A DNA stretch of 6,602 nt from Wenzhouxiangella sp. (GCA_007123575.1 SKKV01000243.1:1-6602), one strand, 5' to 3'; shown: positions 1-6,234, numbered from the stretch's first letter. The notes: generated by a model from the sequence alone, not told the origin. A program made the numbers and translations.

Positions 1-1465
1 ACAAGCCCTGGCCGATGGTAGCCACCCACAGCCCGCCATCGCTGTCGCGCTGCAGGTTTTCAACCAGGGCGTCGTGCGGAATGTCCCGATCCCGGTCTTC
101 GAACAGCCGCTCAAAGCGAGCGCTGGCGGCAGACAAGCGCACCAGGCCGCCGCCCAGGGTGCCGACCAGCAAGTCCGGGCCATCATGCAGCAGGCTGCCG
201 ACCATGCGGTGGGGCAGGCCGCCGGGCTGTTCTGGCTGGGGCCGAATCCATTCCAGCAGCCCCGCTTGCAGATCGAACCGGGCCAGTCCGCCGACATCCA
301 GCACCGAAACCCATAGCGTCCCATCCGGATTCTCCAGGACGCTGGCCACGGCGTTGCCGGGCAAGCTGGCCGGTTCATCCGGGCGATTGCGGACCAGCAG
401 GAATGCGGTGGTGTCCGGATCATGAACGCTCAAGCCGCCGGTCCAGCTTCCCGCCCAGATCAAGCCTTCGGCATCCTCGAGCAGGCTGATGATGCGAGAG
501 CCGCTCAAGCCCAGGGGATCGCTGGGGTCGTGGCCCCAGGACTGGCTGGTACCCGTGGACAAATCAAGCCGATTCAGCCCCGTGATGGTGCCCACCCAGA
601 GCTGGCCGTTGCTGTCGAACATCAGGCTGCGGATCTGGTCGTCATCCAGCCGGTACTGGCCGGACCGGTGCCAGTGTCGCTGCAGCTGGCCGGCATGGTC
701 GAGCTCGAACACGCCGTGGCTGCGGCTGCCGATGAAGTACCGGTCCGCGCTGACTGCGGCCAGCTCAAGGTGGATATCCCTACCCAGGGCTTCGCCGTGC
801 GCCAGCAGCTGCTGGTCGGCCTCGCTCCAGCGGTAAAGCTGGGCGCCGTCTGCCAACAGCAGGTCGCCGTCGGCCAGGGCGGCCAGCAGGCGCAGTGGAT
901 GGCCGGGGCGAGGAGTTTGAAACGGTGGCTGTCGAAACCGCTTGCGATCCTGGTCCAGCCACTGCAAGTCGCCGTCCTGACTCTGCACCCAGACCCGGTC
1001 AAGCGCATCGACCTTGACATGCTCGAGCACATCCGACACCAGCGTGTCGGGCTGGTCTGGCTGATGGCGATAGCGCTTGAAGCGCGCCATGGTCGGGTCC
1101 AGTCGATTCAGCCCGCTGGACTGCGTGGCAATCCACAAAAACCCGGCTTGGTCCTCGGCCAGGTCGACGATGTGGTTGTCGCCGATGCTGGCATCATTGC
1201 CGGGGGTGTGGCGAAAGACCTCGAAGCGCTGGCCATCGAAACGATTCAGCCCATCCTGCGTGCCGACCCAGATGAAGCCGCGCTGGTCCTGGTGAATGGC
1301 CCTTGCTGTGGCCTGGGACAGGCCGTCGCTGACATCAAGCCAGCGAAATCGCACCTCGTCGATACCGGGGGGGCTGGCCGCCGCGATGGCACCGACCAGG
1401 GCCAGGCTGAAGAGCAGATATTGCCCCCATCTTGGGCGAGTCTGACAGTGTCGGGATCCGTTCAC
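1..1465 (-). CDS. Two-component-regulator-type beta-propeller sensor protein, N-terminal part (runs off left edge)
   Basis: The minus frame is open from a GTG at 1465 to the window edge (about 488 residues) and has no in-frame stop. Residues 17-30 form a hydrophobic stretch ending in AIAAAS, which fits a signal peptide or membrane anchor. Propeller repeats of the 'regulator propeller' type follow: SDGLSQATARAIHQDQRGFI then WVGTQDGLNRFDG (about 46-78), DNHIVDLAEDQAGFLWIATQ (about 96-115), FDSNGQLWVGTITGLNRLD (about 283-301), EDAEGLIWAGSWTGGLSVHD (about 330-349), and further blades ending in DGGLWVATIGQGL at the edge. In known members this periplasmic sensing region precedes a transmembrane helix and a histidine kinase, GGDEF or DNA-binding output; none of that is visible here. 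Start choice: GTG 1465 gives a normal signal-peptide n-region, but GAAGGG abuts it with no spacer. An in-frame ATG at 1561 would add 32 Arg-rich residues. The gene is divergent from argF'. Confidence 0.88.
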   Translation of the reverse strand, partial: MNGSRHCQTRPRWGQYLLFSLALVGAIAAASPPGIDEVRFRWLDVSDGLSQATARAIHQDQRGFIWVGTQDGLNRFDGQRFEVFRHTPGNDASIGDNHIVDLAEDQAGFLWIATQSSGLNRLDPTMARFKRYRHQPDQPDTLVSDVLEHVKVDALDRVWVQSQDGDLQWLDQDRKRFRQPPFQTPRPGHPLRLLAALADGDLLLADGAQLYRWSEADQQLLAHGEALGRDIHLELAAVSADRYFIGSRSHGVFELDHAGQLQRHWHRSGQYRLDDDQIRSLMFDSNGQLWVGTITGLNRLDLSTGTSQSWGHDPSDPLGLSGSRIISLLEDAEGLIWAGSWTGGLSVHDPDTTAFLLVRNRPDEPASLPGNAVASVLENPDGTLWVSVLDVGGLARFDLQAGLLEWIRPQPEQPGGLPHRMVGSLLHDGPDLLVGTLGGGLVRLSAASARFERLFEDRDRDIPHDALVENLQRDSDGGLWVATIGQGL

Positions 1466-1590
1466 CCCTTCACAATAGCGGTAAGTTCGAGTGAAGTCGA
1501 TCCCAAAGCCCTGATGGCGATGGCCACGATTTCTTGTCAGCCTGGGGGCTTTATGGCACATTGCAGACTGCCCCGACTAAGTTTCGAATC
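1466..1590. promoter_or_regulatory. Divergent intergenic region between propeller gene and argF'
   Basis: These 125 bases separate two divergently oriented start codons, so promoters for both genes should lie here. A TTGTCA at 1534-1539 resembles a -35 box for argF', but the sequence 16-18 bases downstream has no good -10 match. No convincing Shine-Dalgarno precedes the argF' ATG at 1591. I could not identify an operator. Confidence 0.4.
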
Positions 1591-2595
1591 ATGCGCCACT
1601 TTCTCAGCACGGTGGACTGGAGTCGCGATGACCTCCAGGCCCTGCTTGATCAGGCAGCCGAACTGCGCCAGCATCGGATCACCGAGCAGCTAAAGGGGCG
1701 GACCATTGCCCTGCTTTTTCTCAACCCATCGCTGCGCACCCGTTCCTCGTTCGAAATCGGCGCATTTCAGTTGGGCGCTCACGCCGTGGTACTGGAGCCC
1801 GGCAAGGCCGCTTGGGGAATCGAATTCGAGGCTGGCCGGATCATGGATGGTGAAGCCGAAGAACATATTGCCGAGGTGGCCGGCGTTCTATCGCGCTACT
1901 GCGACGCCATCGGGTTGCGCGCTTTCCCCTTGTTCAAGGACTGGTCCAACGATCGCAAGGACAAGGTGATCCGGTCGCTGGCAGAGCATGCCAGCGTGCC
2001 GGTCATCAACATGGAAACCATCGTCCATCCGTGCCAGGAACTGGCCCTTATGCGCACCATCCAGGACCATCTCGGCCAGCCGGATGGCAAGAAGTTCGTT
2101 CTGACCTGGACCTGGCACCCGCGCCCGCTCAACACCGCCGTGGCCAACTCAGCCTTGATGATTGCCAGCAAATTCGGCATGGATGTGACCTTGCTCATTC
2201 CGCACGATGACTACCTGCTTGACGAGCAGTTCATGGATGCGGCCTATGCCAACGCCGACGAGGCTGGCGGCAGTCTCGAAATCAGCACCGACATCGAGTC
2301 GTCCTACCAGGATGCCAATTTCGTCTATGCGAAAAGTTGGGGCGCCTTGCCCTTGTACGGGCGCCCTGAACAAGAAGCGCGTCTGCGTGAGTCCTATCGT
2401 CACTTTATTGTGGATGGCAAGAAGATGGCCATGACCAACAATGCCCTGTTCAGCCACTGTTTGCCATTGCGCCGCAACATCAAGGCCACCGACGAGGTCA
2501 TGGACGCCAGCTACTGCGTGGCCCTGGACGAAGCCGAAAACCGCCTGCACGTCCAGAAAGCACTGATGTGTCGTTTGCTGAGAGGCGATGACTGA
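1591..2595 (+). CDS. argF': N-acetylornithine carbamoyltransferase (AOTCase)
   Basis: The 334-residue protein transfers the carbamoyl group of carbamoyl phosphate to N-acetyl-L-ornithine, giving N-acetyl-L-citrulline in the cytoplasmic arginine pathway. Visible marks: carbamoyl-phosphate loop SLRTR at 47-51, FEIGAFQLGAHAVVLEPGK at 54-72, MDGEAEEHIAEV at 85-96, HPCQ at 146-149, WHPRPLNTAVANS at 175-187 and HCLPLRRNIKAT at 289-300. From memory of the Xanthomonas campestris enzyme (339 residues), its Glu92, which selects acetyl- over succinylornithine, aligns with Glu90 here, and its carboxylated Lys302 aligns with Lys298. Both are present. The ATG at 1591 was chosen because MRHFLSTVDWS matches the family N-terminus; a TTG at 1534 would add 19 unrelated residues. 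The ribosome site is weak. Ordinary OTCase is unlikely given the AOTCase-specific blocks. Confidence 0.95.
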   Translation: MRHFLSTVDWSRDDLQALLDQAAELRQHRITEQLKGRTIALLFLNPSLRTRSSFEIGAFQLGAHAVVLEPGKAAWGIEFEAGRIMDGEAEEHIAEVAGVLSRYCDAIGLRAFPLFKDWSNDRKDKVIRSLAEHASVPVINMETIVHPCQELALMRTIQDHLGQPDGKKFVLTWTWHPRPLNTAVANSALMIASKFGMDVTLLIPHDDYLLDEQFMDAAYANADEAGGSLEISTDIESSYQDANFVYAKSWGALPLYGRPEQEARLRESYRHFIVDGKKMAMTNNALFSHCLPLRRNIKATDEVMDASYCVALDEAENRLHVQKALMCRLLRGDD

Positions 2596-2608
2596 ATTTC
2601 GGTCATCG
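2586..2608. terminator. Weak hairpin over the argF' stop codon
   Basis: CGATGAC at 2586-2592 and GTCATCG at 2602-2608 form a perfect 7-bp stem with a 9-nt loop that contains the TGA of argF'. It lies in the short gap where argF' and the FGE-like gene converge, so it could serve either strand. There is no T-tract on either side, so intrinsic termination is doubtful. Confidence 0.25.
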
Positions 2609-2634
2609 TCCTCAAAGCATCCAGCGCGCCACGC

Positions 2635-3498
2635 TTATGGTTCTACAGCCCTGACGACTCGGAATGTGAAGAAGTTGTTGACATTTCCGCGGCCGGTGAA
2701 GAAGCGATGGGCTGAGCGAAGCACCACACTGCCGTTGTCCCAGTTGCCGCCGCGGAGCACGGCACTTGCGCAATCGCCCGTCATCCAGGCGCTGCCATCG
2801 GTGGGGGCATCTTCGTAGTCGTCGTTCCTGCAATCCTGCACCCATTCCCAGGCATTGCCATGGGTGTCGAACAAGCCAAAGGCATTGGGTGCGAAACTGG
2901 CAACCGGCAGGGTCTGTTGGCGATCGATGCCTGGAGGGCAGTTCTCAGCAGGGAGACTTCCCCGAAAATTGGCCTGTTCGGTGGTAATGCATTCGCCGGT
3001 GTTAAACCGACCAGTGGTGCCGGCACGGGTGGCGTATTCCCATTCGGACTCTGACGGTAGGCGGTAGGCCTGGCCGGTCTTGCTGCTCAACCATGTGACG
3101 TATTCCTGAGCATCGTTCCAGCTGACGAATATCACCGACCGGTTGCCTCGCCCCCATCCGTTGTCGCTGGGCTGGCGTGTGCAGCCGCCGTCGGCCCAGC
3201 ATGCGTCCCACTGAGCAAAGGTTACCGGCGTCTGGCCCATGGCAAAAGCCTGGATAGTGACTGTGCGTTGCGGACGTTCGCGATCATTGCTTTGCAATTC
3301 ATTTTCCGGTGCACCCTGTTCGAAAGTCCCTGCCGGAATAAGCACCATGCTGGGGCAGCCGGGACAATCGCGGAAACCCGGAAGCTCGAAATTGTCGAAA
3401 AAAATAGGATCGCCTTCGGGTTCAGGTTCGGTGGCCTGCAAGGCAGAGCTGAGGCCGAGTACAAAACCAAGCAAAGCTGCGCGATTTGCCGAAATCAT
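2635..3498 (-). CDS. Secreted formylglycine-generating-enzyme-like (SUMF1/FGE-sulfatase fold) protein lacking catalytic cysteines
   Basis: The 287-residue protein starts with a likely signal peptide (hydrophobic 8-20, probable cut after ALQA near residue 22), so it should act in the periplasm or outside. The FGE-sulfatase domain covers about 47-285: MVLIPAGTFEQG (51-62), QTPVTFAQWDAC (89-100), VSWNDAQEYVTWLS (125-138), YRLPSESEWEYATRAG (145-160), GLFDTHGNAWEWVQD (208-222), VLRGGNWDN (247-255) and FRVVRA (279-284). Aligned to human FGE, active-site Cys336 and Cys341 fall on Asn255 and Leu260, so sulfatase-activating oxidase activity is unlikely. Eight cysteines (45, 48, 100, 106, 170, 187, 223, 243) suggest disulfides. 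Start 3498 is preceded by GAGGG with a 4-nt spacer; an in-frame start at 3531 would put 11 residues before the signal peptide. The gene lies antisense between argF' and argG. The function is unknown; such domains also occur in binding or structural secreted proteins. Confidence 0.9.
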   Translation of the reverse strand: MISANRAALLGFVLGLSSALQATEPEPEGDPIFFDNFELPGFRDCPGCPSMVLIPAGTFEQGAPENELQSNDRERPQRTVTIQAFAMGQTPVTFAQWDACWADGGCTRQPSDNGWGRGNRSVIFVSWNDAQEYVTWLSSKTGQAYRLPSESEWEYATRAGTTGRFNTGECITTEQANFRGSLPAENCPPGIDRQQTLPVASFAPNAFGLFDTHGNAWEWVQDCRNDDYEDAPTDGSAWMTGDCASAVLRGGNWDNGSVVLRSAHRFFTGRGNVNNFFTFRVVRAVEP

Positions 3499-3502
3499 GT
3501 TG

Positions 3503-3507
3503 CCCTC
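3503..3507 (-). promoter_or_regulatory. Ribosome binding site of the FGE-like gene (supports start 3498)
   Basis: Read on the minus strand, GAGGG ends four bases before the ATG at 3498. The spacer is short but usable. Together with the signal peptide that begins directly at this ATG, it favours 3498 over the upstream in-frame ATG at 3531, which is preceded by GGAAG at 6-8 nt. Confidence 0.5.
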
Positions 3508-3703
3508 AGGTCGATAGACTGCATGAAGCATAGGTCACTTCCAGAAGGAATCCAAGGAGAAAAAGTGCCAGGGCAGCTGCCAGTTGCCGAGTGCAGGACA
3601 CAGAAGCCAATTATCTCGGTGCTCCCGTGTCAGCGGGTAATTTCATAAACTGGCGCAATCTTCGTGATCTTGACCGCGATCGGCCATACGAGACCATTCG
3701 AAG

Positions 3704-3796
3704 CCATATTCAAAATATCGACGTTTAATCAAACCAAGCCGCCTGAGCGCTGACCCAGCACGCTAAACTAAAGGCTAGATATATTTTGAACATTGG
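3704..3796. repeat. Spaced inverted repeat in the argG leader
   Basis: TTCAAAATAT at 3709-3718 is repeated in perfect inverted form as ATATTTTGAA at 3781-3790. Partial outward similarity extends to CCAT at 3704-3707 and ATTGG at 3792-3796. The two centres are 72 bp apart, close to seven helical turns. The right copy overlaps the AT-rich patch just upstream of argG. It could be a paired operator or chance in AT-rich DNA. Confidence 0.5.
3750..3785 (+). promoter_or_regulatory. argG: Candidate argG promoter (weak)
   Basis: TATATT at 3780-3785 and TAGATA at 3776-3781 are the best -10 candidates before argG. The nearest -35-like hexamer, CTGACC at 3750-3755, is 20-24 bases upstream, outside optimal spacing. 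The patch is conspicuously AT-rich and lies about 36-45 bases before the ATG, the right place for a promoter. This is a weak call from composition and position. Confidence 0.25.
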
Positions 3797-3820
3797 CCTT
3801 AAGCGGGAATTCTCTCACTG

Positions 3821-5017
3821 ATGCAATCCAACTCACCCATCGTCCTGGCCTTCTCCGGCGGCCTGGATACCAGCTACTGCGTTTTGGCCCTGAAGCAACA
3901 GGGCTTCGAGGTTCACACGGCTTTCGTCGATACCGGCGGCATCAGTGCTGAACAGAAGCAGTGGATTGCCGAGCGTGCCCGTGCCCTGGGTGCTGTCGAG
4001 CATCACGAGCTGGATGCGGCCCAGCCGCTGTGGGATCAGTTCGTGGTGCCGCTGTTGTGGTCGGGCGCGCGCATGCTTGAGCAGTACCCAATGTTGTGCT
4101 CGGACCGCTATGTGATTGTGCAGCAGTGCCTGGCCCTGGCCGACAAACTGGGCACCAAGCACTTCGCCCACGGCTGTACCGGCATGGGCAACGACCAGCT
4201 GCGCTTCGACCAGTCGGTACGCTCGCTGGGCGATTACCAGATCCACGCCCCGATCCGCGAGCTGCAGCGCGAAACCAGCAATGTTCGCGCCCATGAACTG
4301 AAGCTGATGGCTGAGGCCGGTGTCGAGGTGCCGTGCTCCAACTCGCGCTATTCAATCAATGAAAATCTGCTGGGCGTGACCCTGTCGGGTCAGGAGATCG
4401 ATGAGTTTGGCGTGCCGGGTGAAGATACCCACGTCTGGTGCCGGCCGCGCTCGGAATGGCCGGAGCAGCGCCTGGAACTGACCCTGGGCTTCGAGGCCGG
4501 GCGCGCGGTCAGCCTGGACGGTGAGCCGATGGCCGGTCCTGCCCTGTTGGCCGAGCTGAATCAGCGGCTGGGCGCCTATGGTGTCGGCCGCCACATTTAC
4601 ACCGGCGATGTCTCGATTGGTTTGAAGGGTCGGATCGTGTTTGAATGCCCCGGCGTCGACGGCCTGATGATCGCCCAGCGTGCGCTGAGGGAGGCGGTCA
4701 ACACCCGCCTCCAGAACCAGTTCCAGCAGACCATGGCCAACCGCTGGGCCGAGCTGGTCTACACCGGCTTTTTCTTCGAGCCCCACAAGGCCGATCTGGA
4801 AGCCTATCTGAAAAGCGCCAACAGCCACGTCACCGGCGTGGTTCGCCTGGCCACTGAGGGCGGTGCCGTTCACGCCGTGGCAGTAGGCTCGCGCTATTTA
4901 TTGAAGGATCCCGGTGCTGTCTATGCCCAGTCGGCGTCCTGGACCCCGGAAGAAGCCGAAGGCTTCGTCAAACTCATCGGCCAAAGCTCCACCCTGGCCG
5001 CCCGGGTGCGGAAATGA
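3821..5017 (+). CDS. argG: Argininosuccinate synthase
   Basis: The 398-residue cytoplasmic enzyme condenses citrulline with aspartate at the cost of ATP (to AMP and PPi), making argininosuccinate. The N-terminal ATP-pyrophosphatase loop AFSGGLDTS lies at 10-18. SDRYVIVQQ at 94-102, HGCTGMGNDQLRFD at 117-130, YSINENLLGVTLSG at 177-190, YTGDVSIGLKGRIVFE at 260-275 and ELVYTGFFFEPHKADLEAYL at 311-330 follow. The usual TGKGNDQ is TGMGNDQ here; I recall the same form in Xanthomonas enzymes, so it looks lineage-typical and not a defect. Length matches the family (about 400). The ATG at 3821 directly precedes the SNSPIVLAFSGG strand; GCGGGA about 12 bases upstream is only a weak ribosome site. It lies between the partner genes argF' and argE'. 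Confidence 0.97.
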   Translation: MQSNSPIVLAFSGGLDTSYCVLALKQQGFEVHTAFVDTGGISAEQKQWIAERARALGAVEHHELDAAQPLWDQFVVPLLWSGARMLEQYPMLCSDRYVIVQQCLALADKLGTKHFAHGCTGMGNDQLRFDQSVRSLGDYQIHAPIRELQRETSNVRAHELKLMAEAGVEVPCSNSRYSINENLLGVTLSGQEIDEFGVPGEDTHVWCRPRSEWPEQRLELTLGFEAGRAVSLDGEPMAGPALLAELNQRLGAYGVGRHIYTGDVSIGLKGRIVFECPGVDGLMIAQRALREAVNTRLQNQFQQTMANRWAELVYTGFFFEPHKADLEAYLKSANSHVTGVVRLATEGGAVHAVAVGSRYLLKDPGAVYAQSASWTPEEAEGFVKLIGQSSTLAARVRK

Positions 5018-5019
5018 AA

Positions 5020-5065
5020 AATCTTGGTGTCGCGAAGCAACGAAGCAGCAAAAGAAACCAAGATT
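5020..5065. terminator. Local hairpin downstream of argG
   Basis: AATCTTGGT at 5020-5028 and ACCAAGATT at 5057-5065 form a perfect 9-bp stem with a 28-nt loop. On the plus strand no T-run follows, so it is a poor intrinsic terminator for argG; it may instead protect the 3' end. On the minus strand the stem is followed by T's. It competes with the long-range pairing of the surrounding element. Confidence 0.35.
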
Positions 5066-5120
5066 GAAAGAGTAGTGATAAGTCTTTCCTTCCTATCTTC
5101 GTTGCTTCACTGCTTCGCGT

Positions 5121-5140
5121 CCAAAAGATTTTGCTTTTGG
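5121..5140. repeat. Compact hairpin upstream of argE'
   Basis: CCAAAAG at 5121-5127 pairs perfectly with CTTTTGG at 5134-5140 around the loop ATTTTG. It ends 10 bases before the argE' ribosome site and shares bases with the right arm of the long palindrome, so the two structures exclude each other in RNA. Confidence 0.55.
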
Positions 5141-5150
5141 TAGATTCAGA

Positions 5151-5156
5151 GAAGGG
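5151..5156 (+). promoter_or_regulatory. argE': Ribosome binding site of argE'
   Basis: GAAGGG ends seven bases before the ATG at 5164, a good Shine-Dalgarno position. It settles the start: an upstream in-frame TTG at 5131 lies inside the palindromic element, has no such site and would add 11 residues with no family similarity. Confidence 0.7.
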
Positions 5157-5163
5157 CCATAAG

Positions 5164-6234
5164 ATGAATGACCGAACCCTCCTTCACCTCGCGAAGCTGA
5201 TTGCCTGTGATAGTCAGAATCCGCCGCGGGCGTTTGATGGCGAGGCGGCCATGTTTCGGTATTGCCGGGAGCAGCTGGAGCAGGCCGGATTCAAGGTCGA
5301 GATTGCTGACTTTGGCGATGGCCATGTCAACCTTTACGCCCGCCGCGGCAATCCTTCCGTGCTGTTCAACTGTCATCTTGATACCGTCCCGATCGGGCCG
5401 GGCTGGACTCGGCCGCCGCTGGAACTGACCATCGAGGACGGGCGTGCCTACGGGCGCGGGGTGTGCGATATCAAGGGTGCGGCCGCCGCGCTGCTGGCCG
5501 TGGCGGAATCGACCGATGCACCGATGGCGCTGCTGTTTTCCAGCGACGAAGAGGGGGCCGGCAGCTGTTGTGTCCGGAAGTTTCTGGATAGCCCGGCACA
5601 CCGGGACTATCAGCAGGTCGTGGTCTGCGAGCCGACCGGCTGTCAGGCCATCCTGGCCCATCGCGGTTTCTTGTCGGTCAAGGGGCGGTTTTCAGGCGTG
5701 ATGGGGCATTCGTCGGAGTTTCGGGCCCTGGCAGACAATGCCAACCACCGGCTCAGCCGCTGGACGGTGGCCGCGCTGGACTACTGCGCCGCCGAAGCCG
5801 AGGCCGGCCGCCACACCTGCTTCAATCTGGGCCTGGTCAACGGCGGCACCAAGTCGAACGTGATTGCCGGCGAGGCCAGCCTGCACTATTCAGCCCGCCT
5901 GGGGCCGGGGCAGTCCAACGAGGCCCTTTTCGATGCCCTGAAAGACCTGGCAGGCGCCGATCGCCATGCCGAGTGGCATATTCCCTTCGCCGGCCCGCCG
6001 CTGCCGGCTGCCGGTCGTGATGATGCCGCCGCCCGTGCTTTCTGCCAGCGCCACGAGCTGGCCATCGGCGAGCCCGTCGGCTTCTGGACCGAAGCTTCTT
6101 TGTTCTCCGATGCCGGCATGAATGCCCTGGTGCTGGGCCCCGGCGATATCGCCCAGGCCCATGCTGTTGATGAATGGGTCACGTTAGCGCAGTTGGATCG
6201 CGCGGCAGCCATTTACGCTGCCCTCGTGGGCTGA
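5164..6234 (+). CDS. argE': M20-family deacetylase, probable N-acetyl-L-citrulline deacetylase
   Basis: The 356-residue metallo-deacetylase probably hydrolyses N-acetylcitrulline to citrulline and acetate, linking the AOTCase product to argininosuccinate synthase. Metal and catalytic residues of family M20 are all in place: His71 and Asp73 in FNCHLDTVP (68-76), Asp102 in GVCDIKGAAAAL (99-110), Glu129-Glu130 in SSDEEGAG (126-133), Glu156 in CEPTG (155-159) and a late His333 in AQAHAVDEW (330-338). The lid/dimerisation domain spans about 165-275, with GVMGHSS at 178-184 and NGGTKSNVIAGEA at 226-238. The same fold includes acetylornithine deacetylase and succinyl-diaminopimelate desuccinylase; substrate assignment rests on the neighbouring argF' and argG. 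It follows argG after a 146-bp gap holding the palindromic element and could be co-transcribed with it. Confidence 0.9.
   Translation: MNDRTLLHLAKLIACDSQNPPRAFDGEAAMFRYCREQLEQAGFKVEIADFGDGHVNLYARRGNPSVLFNCHLDTVPIGPGWTRPPLELTIEDGRAYGRGVCDIKGAAAALLAVAESTDAPMALLFSSDEEGAGSCCVRKFLDSPAHRDYQQVVVCEPTGCQAILAHRGFLSVKGRFSGVMGHSSEFRALADNANHRLSRWTVAALDYCAAEAEAGRHTCFNLGLVNGGTKSNVIAGEASLHYSARLGPGQSNEALFDALKDLAGADRHAEWHIPFAGPPLPAAGRDDAAARAFCQRHELAIGEPVGFWTEASLFSDAGMNALVLGPGDIAQAHAVDEWVTLAQLDRAAAIYAALVG

Larger units (their letters stand above)
3499..3820. other. Non-coding region between FGE-like gene and argG (divergent promoters)
   Basis: I see no convincing gene in these 322 bases. The flanking genes diverge, so both promoters should lie here. 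The right half is clearly more AT-rich than the coding sequence around it. It contains the spaced inverted repeat listed separately, the palindrome CGATCG within 3671-3690, and a short CCCG/CGGG hairpin around 3625-3638. No tRNA or recognisable riboswitch was found by eye. Confidence 0.6.
5018..5140. repeat. Palindromic intergenic element with 8-nt internal periodicity
   Basis: The element fills the argG-argE' gap, starting at the base after the argG stop. The left arm 5018-5047 pairs with the right arm 5103-5132 over 30 positions: AAAATCTT/AAGATTTT (8 of 8), a 5-nt bulge on each side, CGCGAAGCA/TGCTTCGCG (9 of 9), two mismatches, then GAAGCA/TGCTTC (6 of 6). A central stem GAAAGA (5066-5071)/TCTTTC (5083-5088) sits between the arms. 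Each arm is built of an 8-nt unit: GAAGCAAC then GAAGCAGC (5034-5049) on the left; TTCGTTGC, TTCACTGC, TTCGCG (5099-5120) on the right. This periodic GAAGC-type pattern resembles non-coding REP-like intergenic repeats seen in gammaproteobacteria. No transposase gene or obvious target duplication was seen. Confidence 0.75.

Noticed and set aside
622..1032. Minus-strand 136-codon open frame
   Set aside because: It lies in a different frame of the same strand as the propeller gene and encodes a Ser/Thr/Cys-rich product with no recognisable motif.
422..1693. A 423-codon plus-strand open frame
   Set aside because: It is the codon-aligned mirror of the propeller gene on the minus strand, has low-complexity Ala/Gln/Val-rich content, and runs into argF' in another frame. 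The minus-strand reading has clear propeller motifs.
3268..3648. Plus-strand 126-codon open frame reaching into the argG leader
   Set aside because: Most of it is antisense to the FGE-like gene; the part in the intergenic region shows no domain and no good ribosome site.
3833..4294. Minus-strand 153-codon open frame inside argG
   Set aside because: Antisense shadow of argG; argG has complete family motifs across the same stretch.
4352..4873. Minus-strand 173-codon open frame inside argG
   Set aside because: Codon-aligned antisense shadow of a conserved gene, with no motif of its own.
5018..5140. Short CRISPR-like array or integron site
   Set aside because: The repeats are inverted 8-nt units without regular spacers, and no cas or integrase gene is present.
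5146..5661. Minus-strand 171-codon open frame inside argE'
   Set aside because: It overlaps the conserved catalytic half of the deacetylase, and its product is unrecognisable.
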